Of a stretch of 64,000 nucleotides of DNA, positions 58,901-64,000 are shown piece by piece. The translations under genes were made by a program, and so were the position numbers. The stretch spans positions 29,587,759-29,651,758 of the forward strand of contig OZ025249.1 of assembly GCA_964019135.1 (NCBI GenBank), read 5' to 3'. The DNA comes from Arenicola marina (lineage: Eukaryota > Annelida > Polychaeta > Arenicolidae). Within the stretch, counting starts at the first letter, position 1, and every line of letters begins with the position of its first letter. The notes below the pieces were generated by a model. It saw only the letters and a list, made by a program, of their open reading frames with translations, was not told where the DNA came from and ran no database searches.

Positions 58901-61900
58901 ACATTGCAACCTATAAACCGTTTTGGTATATAACCAGTTTGATCTGGGCTTATAATACTAGATGTGACTGATTTAAGACGCCGGGCCAGCGCTTGTGCCA
59001 GGATCTTATAATCAACATTAGATAGCGTGATTGGTCTGTAGTTTTTAAGTAATCCACGAGAGTTGCCTTTATGAATGAGCGTTAAAAGCGACGTGCGTTG
59101 TGAAACCGACAACATTTCCCCCTCATAGCATTCCTTGTATGATTCAACTAACAAATCTTTTATGTATGGCCATAATGCTTGACGGTGAGCCCGTCGTTTC
59201 CCGGAGACTTGTTTAGTTTCATTGCCATTAGTGCATTTGAACATTCCTGCACTGACACATATCCTTCACAGAGATCGCGATCTTCCTTTGACAATACATG
59301 TGTAACCTTTACGGCGTCAATATAACTGTTTACATGGTTAGTGTCGGGAGACCTGCTTTGTAGAGGCTATCATAGTATTGATGTAATTCTTTCAGGATAC
59401 AATCTTTGTTTGTGATACGGGTTCCGTCCGATGATTCTAACATGTCTATACTATTATAAGATTGACGAGACTTTTCTAAATTAAGAAAATAAGACGTATT
59501 TTTTCCCCTTGCTCTATCCATTCTGCCCTAGCCCGTATCTGAGCTCCTTTTGCGGTATCACACATCAACATATCGTATTCTGCTTTTAGTGTGGTCCTTT
59601 TGACTATCAAGTCAGTAGAGCTATGAAGGACTAAGTCTCTCTCGACAACCTTCAACTCTGCCTCGACCTTTTCCACAGCATTTTTACGTACTCTACTTTG
59701 GATTATACCATAATGTATGGAAAACTCATCAAATTTAATTTTGCACAAGTCCCATAGATCTCTTTTACAGCAATAATCCTGATACTCTTCTATCGTTTCA
59801 TTTAAAATATCAATAATCCCAGTTGTATAAGATTCATTTGTTAATAGAGAATTGTTGAGTTTCCAGTATCCTCTCCCACGGGTGCTAGACGAGATGCGAA
59901 TCTTGAAAAGCATCGACTTATGGTCTGGTGTGGGCGCGTGAATAATATCTGCCGCCCTAGCTTTTTCCATTAGATCTGCGGATACAAGTATATAATCATT
60001 TCGACTGGAATTACCTCTAGGAGAAGGGTCTATATACGTGTATTCCCTTTTAAAAGGATTCAAACAACGGTAAGTATCCCCCAGATTTAGCACTTTCTTA
60101 AAGACAGTAAATTCAGATGAGCTATGGTCAAGATGACCAGATTTTCTGTCAATACTGGCATCCACGGTGTTAAAATCCCCACCAACCACAGTTTGAGAGG
60201 CATGAGTTCTGGAGAATCCAATTACGTACGTGCTTGAAGAAGTCAACTCTAGCTTTGCCGTCATTTGGTGCATACACATTTACCAAACAATATTCTGTTC
60301 CCTTTATCACACAGTTTACTAAGAGTGATTTACCTTTATTACTAATATGTGCACTAATCAACTCAAAATCTAGCTTAGTGCGGACGAGAATGGCTGTGCC
60401 TCTACTGTGAGAAGAATCACTTACTGAATGAAATGCCTTTCCTTCCCACTCTCTATTAAATTTACCAACGAAACTATCCGTGACGAATGTTTCCTGCAGA
60501 AACGCGATATCAACACCCTTATTTTTAAAGAACATGAAGACCTTTTCACGTTTTACTCTTTTCCGTAAACCTCTTACATTAAGAATGGAACAAGTCACGA
60601 TATCACCTTTCTGATTTTCACCCATTGCCGGATCTATCTTTTGACATGAAATATCAAATTCATCCTAGGTTTCACATTGTTTTCGTCCATTAATCCAGAC
60701 CCAAACCAATTATCCCTAAATATTAAGCGTGATTATTGGGCGATGCACCTTCATTGACCTCAACGAGTCATTAAATACAATTGCCATTAAGTAAAAAACA
60801 ATAGACGTACACCTTGATATCGAAGTGCTATTAGCCAGATGAGGATCATTTCCGTTATTGCCAGAATGACTACCAGTCCAACATACTGAAAAAAAGCACA
60901 ATATGCAAATATCACAAATCATGTCATGGATAACATTGCGTGTTGGTATCATTCTATTTTTCTCCCCCTTATCGTCCGTTGGTACAAGTTCTTATCGGCA
61001 ATATATATATATGTATAGATCTACTTTAGAATAAAATTCAATAAAATTTAGTATTTTGTTTACGATAGGGTCAGCCTACGTACAGTATTAGTACATACCC
61101 TCCAACCATACCTTTTCAATGCGAACATACGCACCGATTTGAGGCAGTTTCCGTTTAACCGGATCCCGGTGCAGTATCCAACTAGTCCTGCAATTACGTC
61201 ACAACTTAATGAAGGCATGGATAAACTGAATCAAGTTGACATGCGCTCATGTACATATCAACATACGCAAGTAATATTGTACACTGAGAATAACAACACT
61301 TCAGTCTAGACGATAGCGAAAAAGGAAATCGTATTTCACCAGAACGTACTAAGGATTCGACATTTCCTTTGCGTGAACGCGGCCGAACACTCGCCAAAAT
61401 TATTTTAAGATCTAAACTTTCTATGCAGATCGCGATTAGATTAGGTTGGACACCCGCTTTAATTAAGTGTGTCATTTATTACCTAGTAGAAACGCTAGTG
61501 AAGCGCTGACCACCATCGTATAGCTGAAGTAGAGTGACCCGAACAGAAACTCCAGCAAGTCGGGCTGTGCAAGCATAAAATAACCTAGAAATCCCACCGC
61601 AGCCAATGAGACAGCCTGCAACGACAGTGAGAATATAGGGTCATTATGTCAGTATTGTTAATTAAATAATGCACAAATAATACTGCAACTGAGAAATGTT
61701 AACAGAAAAAATATGCTATTATTAATTTACAGCCTTCCTTTTGACAATCCGGTTTCAATAACGAACATAAGTTTATGCTTCAATTTTTAGCCATAACTGA
61801 ACAGTATATATAAACTCATTCTATGTCTGGCCAGAAATGTACGAAACGAAAGTCAAGCAATAGTGTGGAAAATATCAGCTTGGTAACTGGGGAAATTTCT

Positions 61901-62876
61901 TTACTGTGCTCACTCAAGTGAGAGATTGCCAACTGGGGACACAATTATATTGATGTGATTCCACTCACTGCCAAATGGTGACAAATCAACATTGTTATCA
62001 CACATTAGAATGCTAACGCTCAACTGACAGCTTGGCAACTGGTGATACAAGTATAATGTGGGTCGCCTAGCGTTGTGCCGAATACCAATCTAACAGTTGG
62101 GTATATAAATCTTGCCAATTAGTATGAATACAAATTGTTTCTGATAATTGTGACTTTAACTTTAAATTTAGCGACTGGACGGTAAATTTGCCAGGCCGGG
62201 GTGACGTGCAATAGAATCACAAAGGGGTGGATCCAGCAGGATGGGGTGGGGCGGCCCCGGCCTCCCTTTTAGGGCCGACATTTATACCATTTAACATATG
62301 AAAACCAAAAGCTAGGCCATCTCTCGAAACATAAAAATGGACAACAACATGCCACCATTTTTTTGCAGGAAGTTGATCACTGCACATGTGCAAGGTCATC
62401 ACATGATATTATAAGTCATGCTAATTGGTTCATTGTTCAGGGACCTAGTCATTGGGTCAGTGACAACGCATGTTTTCATATGAATTTCTGGTGACAGACT
62501 GGACTATTTTTGCCTTTCAAGAAAAGTTACTTATGTGATTAGTCATTACTTGTCAGGAAGTAATAAGAAAAGGATTAAGGTTTGTTTCTGTTATAAAACT
62601 TTTCCCACAGCAAAGGAGAATCAGAGCTACACTTGGTTAAAGTCAAACAACCCTGAAATGGGGTTGTTCCAGACCAGAATTTTTCTATGGAATGCTACTA
62701 GGCTGTGTTTCAGCCTACACAGCCTATAGGGTTCTGGGCTACTCCAACCCTGTCACGAGACTTTTATGTAGTGACGATATTGGTACGTGTATGGAGAAAA
62801 TACTGCAAGTACTTACCCAAAATAAACCGTTCGTGACCACGAAAGAATACCGTAAGGCTTGCTTCAACTTGGACAT
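52819..62876 (-). CDS. TSPAN-A: tetraspanin, 8 exons, 246 aa
   Basis: Join of 62817-62876, 61483-61615, 61135-61187, 60811-60885, 56568-56636, 56029-56148, 53292-53378 and 52819-52962 on the minus strand. Four membrane passes: TM1 (exons 1-2), TM2 (exons 2-3), TM3 (exon 4), TM4 (exons 7-8). The short outer loop is AQPDLLEF and the inner loop holds GYCTG and NGNC, matching the family's GCCGA..ENxC. The large extracellular loop carries CCG (133-135), C154 and the GC at 173, so four cysteines for two disulfides, and sequon NGT at N147. The C-terminal tail is about 30 polar residues ending KGPWSAD. An in-frame TGA lies 51 nt above the ATG. All introns GT-AG, no internal stop. Predicted plasma-membrane organiser; orthology not determinable here. 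Confidence 0.87.
53292..53378 (-). CDS. TSPAN-A exon 7 (loop end, start of TM4)
   Basis: 87 bp, acceptor GTCTTTTGCAG, donor GTAGTG, phase 0-0. Starts TGCGPQITSAF (conserved GC of the large loop) and continues TTVLLVLLGLCGTLLVLQ, half of TM4. Confidence 0.85.
53500..55080. repeat. 30-bp minisatellite in TSPAN-A intron 6
   Basis: About 50 units of GATCATTGCTGTCATCACCA plus TAGAACCTGT and variants, with a 32-bp variant (GCTGTTATATCACC) once per higher-order block. Blocks start near 53656, 53928, 54170, 54382 and 54864. His-Cys and Ile-Ala-Val frames on the plus strand and Met-Thr-Ala frames on the minus strand are repeat artefacts. Confidence 0.9.
55100..55750. other. Intronic DNA of TSPAN-A, no feature seen
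   Basis: No exon with paired splice sites, RNA gene or repeat recognised. Confidence 0.5.
55770..55890. repeat. Direct repeat containing two splice-donor-like sites
   Basis: GACCTGTATCAGTCCTTACT occurs twice, about 65 bp apart. On the minus strand each copy gives CCAG followed by GTAAGTAAGG or TGAGTAAGG. The repeat lies 140-260 bp past exon 6 of TSPAN-A. Confidence 0.6.
56029..56148 (-). CDS. TSPAN-A exon 6 (CCG core of the large extracellular loop)
   Basis: Acceptor TGTATCTAACAG, donor CAG|GTTGGT, 40 codons. LSCCGYDGPQNYLN is the diagnostic tetraspanin CCG motif; DISCYG gives the third cysteine; sequon NGT. The exon is hidden because another frame of the same stretch is open for longer. 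Confidence 0.87.
56568..56636 (-). CDS. TSPAN-A exon 5 (first part of large loop)
   Basis: 69 bp, acceptor CATCTCGACAG, donor GTCAGTGAG, phase 0-0. Reads VIGNQRQVWNIAD...RIQLE. A tRNA-like B-box (GGTTCAATTCC) lies just downstream at 56538-56548 without the rest of a tRNA. Confidence 0.8.
56753..60711 (-). mobile_element. Complete L1/Tx1-like LINE insertion
   Basis: Flanked by a 14-bp target duplication GACCCAAACCAATT (56753-56766 and 60698-60711). A 26-T run at 56765-56790 is its poly(A) tail in minus orientation. The 3.9-kb element holds an endonuclease/reverse transcriptase frame but no ORF1, so it is probably 5'-truncated. It sits in intron 4 of TSPAN-A in the same orientation as the gene; without it the intron would be only about 220 bp. 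Confidence 0.9.
57238..60625 (-). pseudogene. LINE ORF2 (endonuclease and reverse transcriptase), frameshifted
   Basis: Begins MGENQKGDIVTCSILNVRGL. The APE-type endonuclease motifs are IAFLQETFV, VNVYAPNDG, VVGGDFNTVD, NDYILVSADL and TPDHKSM. Reverse transcriptase motifs are YRPITLSNVDYKILAQALA, a palm motif FLEFEKAFDS (Asp replaced by Glu), SRGIKQGCPLSAMLF and SQYADDLTLLL. The frame is broken near 60200, 59500, 59250 and 58700. Similar to the L1/Tx1 group. Inactive. Confidence 0.85.
60811..60885 (-). CDS. TSPAN-A exon 4 (TM3)
   Basis: 75 bp, acceptor TTTTTTTCAG, donor GTACGT. YVGLVVILAITEMILIWLIA is TM3 with an internal acidic residue as in the family (...LEIA...). Confidence 0.85.
61135..61187 (-). 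CDS. TSPAN-A exon 3 (TM2 end, inner loop)
   Basis: 53 bp, phase 1 to 0, acceptor TAATTGCAG, donor GTGCGT. With the split glycine it reads GLVGYCTGIRLNGNCLKS, the equivalent of the family's GFLGCCGA..ENxCLL segment. Confidence 0.8.
61483..61615 (-). CDS. TSPAN-A exon 2 (TM1 end, small loop, TM2)
   Basis: 133 bp, acceptor CTGTCGTTGCAG, donor GTAATA, phase 0 to 1. AVSLAAVGFLGYFML, then AQPDLLEFLFGS, then YFSYTMVVSASLAFLLG: classical TM1-EC1-TM2 layout with a very short EC1. Confidence 0.85.
61616..62816. other. TSPAN-A intron 1
   Basis: 1.2 kb with no gene or clear repeat. Confidence 0.6.
62817..62876 (-). CDS. TSPAN-A exon 1
   Basis: MSKLKQALRYSFVVTNGLFW followed by donor GTAAGTACTT. The basic N-terminus and the F-W at the splice point are typical of tetraspanins. 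A TTTTCAG about 30 nt above the ATG could be the acceptor of a 5'-UTR intron. Confidence 0.82.
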
Positions 62877-64000
62877 CTTAATGTTGCTTGGGGAAAAGTT
62901 GTGCTGAAAACAATAACGCGCCACTCAATGCGCCACGACACACGAGGCAGCAGTCTATAGATATCAAGATTATATGTCCCGCCGGCAACATTGGTCACAA
63001 CCACAGCAAAACCAAAATAGTCCGTGAAATCATGTCATTCTCATTCATAAATAGTCAGTCTGTGGTTCAGATCCCCCTTGGCGTTCTCTTTCAACTAGAA
63101 CGTGTTTATGTCACATCCTTTGTATTCAGATGTGGTCCGTGTATATCTGAAGGTAGTCTTGGCATCCAAACTCAAACATAGCAAGTATGGGTTTTGATGT
63201 CAAAGCTAATCTGAAGGCTGATCGATGCCTCTCGTGATCTCCGTAACGTCGTATTAAGGCATGTGGCGAGTATCTTGGTCTCACTCCTTGCCTCTTTCAT
63301 TTACTGGGGTTTAGACTTAACATATGATCAGTTATAGGCCGTGGGGCCAATACAACGTAAACATATACATCTGTGGTTAATGGTTTCAGGTCTGTGCGTG
63401 TTGTGTTGTATCCGCGCTGCTACGGTTCATTGACTTTGCCTCACCGTCTTGGCAGTTGACAAAGTCATGGTAGAATGGACGCGGGTCGCGTGGAGACATG
63501 ACAACACCCCCCCCCCCCCGCCCCCTTAGACATGGCTGCCGACATGGCCACCCGGCTGAACAGTGTTGTTGGCCGTGGAGTGGTTGAGTTGGCTGAGCGG
63601 ATAGGTCCTGGATTTAACGAGCGTGACGATCATTGCTTGCCGTTATGAAATGGACAATCGTAATCCAAGCCAATCATGAGCAATAAGTTAGCGTCTCTGA
63701 AACATGTCACAACCACAATAGATGATGAGCTGGAAGCTTCATGCCCCATGGAATGCTCCAGCAAAAATAGATACACATTTCTCTTCAAAACAAGCGTAGA
63801 TCACAAAATCCAATTCAAAAAAAGTTAAATTGAGATCATGTGTAATACCAATATTTCCTCATATCCTTCCGTAATCACAAAAGAACTCACTTTAGTTGTC
63901 GTGAATCCCACAAAAATCCTTTTGCACAGCGTATCCTATCCATCAACAGCGCACTTCACGTGGTGTTCCTTGTTGTAAACCCGATCGCAACATCGCTGTA
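62877..64000. other. Upstream flank of TSPAN-A
   Basis: No coding exon supported. Contains a C-rich run at about 63507-63523. No clear TATA box was identified at a suitable distance; a TATA-less promoter is possible. Confidence 0.4.

Noticed and set aside
63580..63650. tRNA-Leu/Ser-like A box (TTGGCTGAGCGGATAGG) and a short ATG frame at 63533
   Set aside because: No B box or closing stem follows. The 38-codon frame has no supporting feature.

Overview
The window is metazoan nuclear DNA, most likely from an aquatic invertebrate or basal chordate. The evidence is intron-split genes with GT-AG sites, a BEL/Pao LTR retrotransposon, an L1/Tx1-like LINE, pogo/Tigger-type transposases, and about 27 kb of minisatellite and satellite DNA. 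The species cannot be fixed from sequence alone. There is no bacterial operon structure, CRISPR array or rRNA. Most long open frames here are by-products of tandem repeats whose unit length is a multiple of three.

The host genes are two tandem paralogues on the minus strand, each pieced together from eight small exons. TSPAN-A runs from 62876 to 52819 (246 aa) and TSPAN-B from 15560 to 557 (229 aa). Both read as tetraspanins: exon 1 ends inside TM1, exon 2 is 133 bp in both, the TM3 exon is 75 bp in both, and the next exon is 69 bp in both. Intron phases are identical throughout. A large extracellular loop follows (CCG...SC...GC in A; reduced to GCFG...GC in B), then a TM4 split over the last two exons. 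Intact splice sites and open frames suggest both are functional.

Layout: 281-464, foldback MITE just 3' of TSPAN-B. 557-7228, TSPAN-B exons 8 to 2, with an intact pogo/Tigger-like transposase (1222-3491, plus strand) in intron 7. 7229-15482, intron 1 of TSPAN-B, holding a decayed second transposase with a coding minisatellite, a dispersed repeat with a GC-rich minisatellite, a short transposon that itself carries a minisatellite, and a 1.9-kb palindrome. 15963-17423, a second copy of the dispersed repeat and a hAT-like MITE. 17744-19306, a 39-bp minisatellite with a CACGTG box in almost every unit, between a TATA box and a poly(A) signal. About 19480-39110, an 18-bp-unit mega-minisatellite with higher-order structure. 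39111-40880, AT-rich unique DNA. About 40880-44250, a 95-bp satellite. 44714-52172, a decayed BEL/Pao element with paired LTRs. 52652-62876, TSPAN-A, with a 30-bp minisatellite in intron 6 and a complete LINE insertion (poly(A), 14-bp target duplication) in intron 4. 62877-64000, upstream flank.

The two tetraspanins presumably act independently as membrane organisers. The rest is mobile and tandem DNA that has expanded their introns and the 37-kb gap between them. The most notable items are the cryptic tetraspanin pair, the 20-kb 18-mer array, the CACGTG array and the minisatellite-carrying short transposon.
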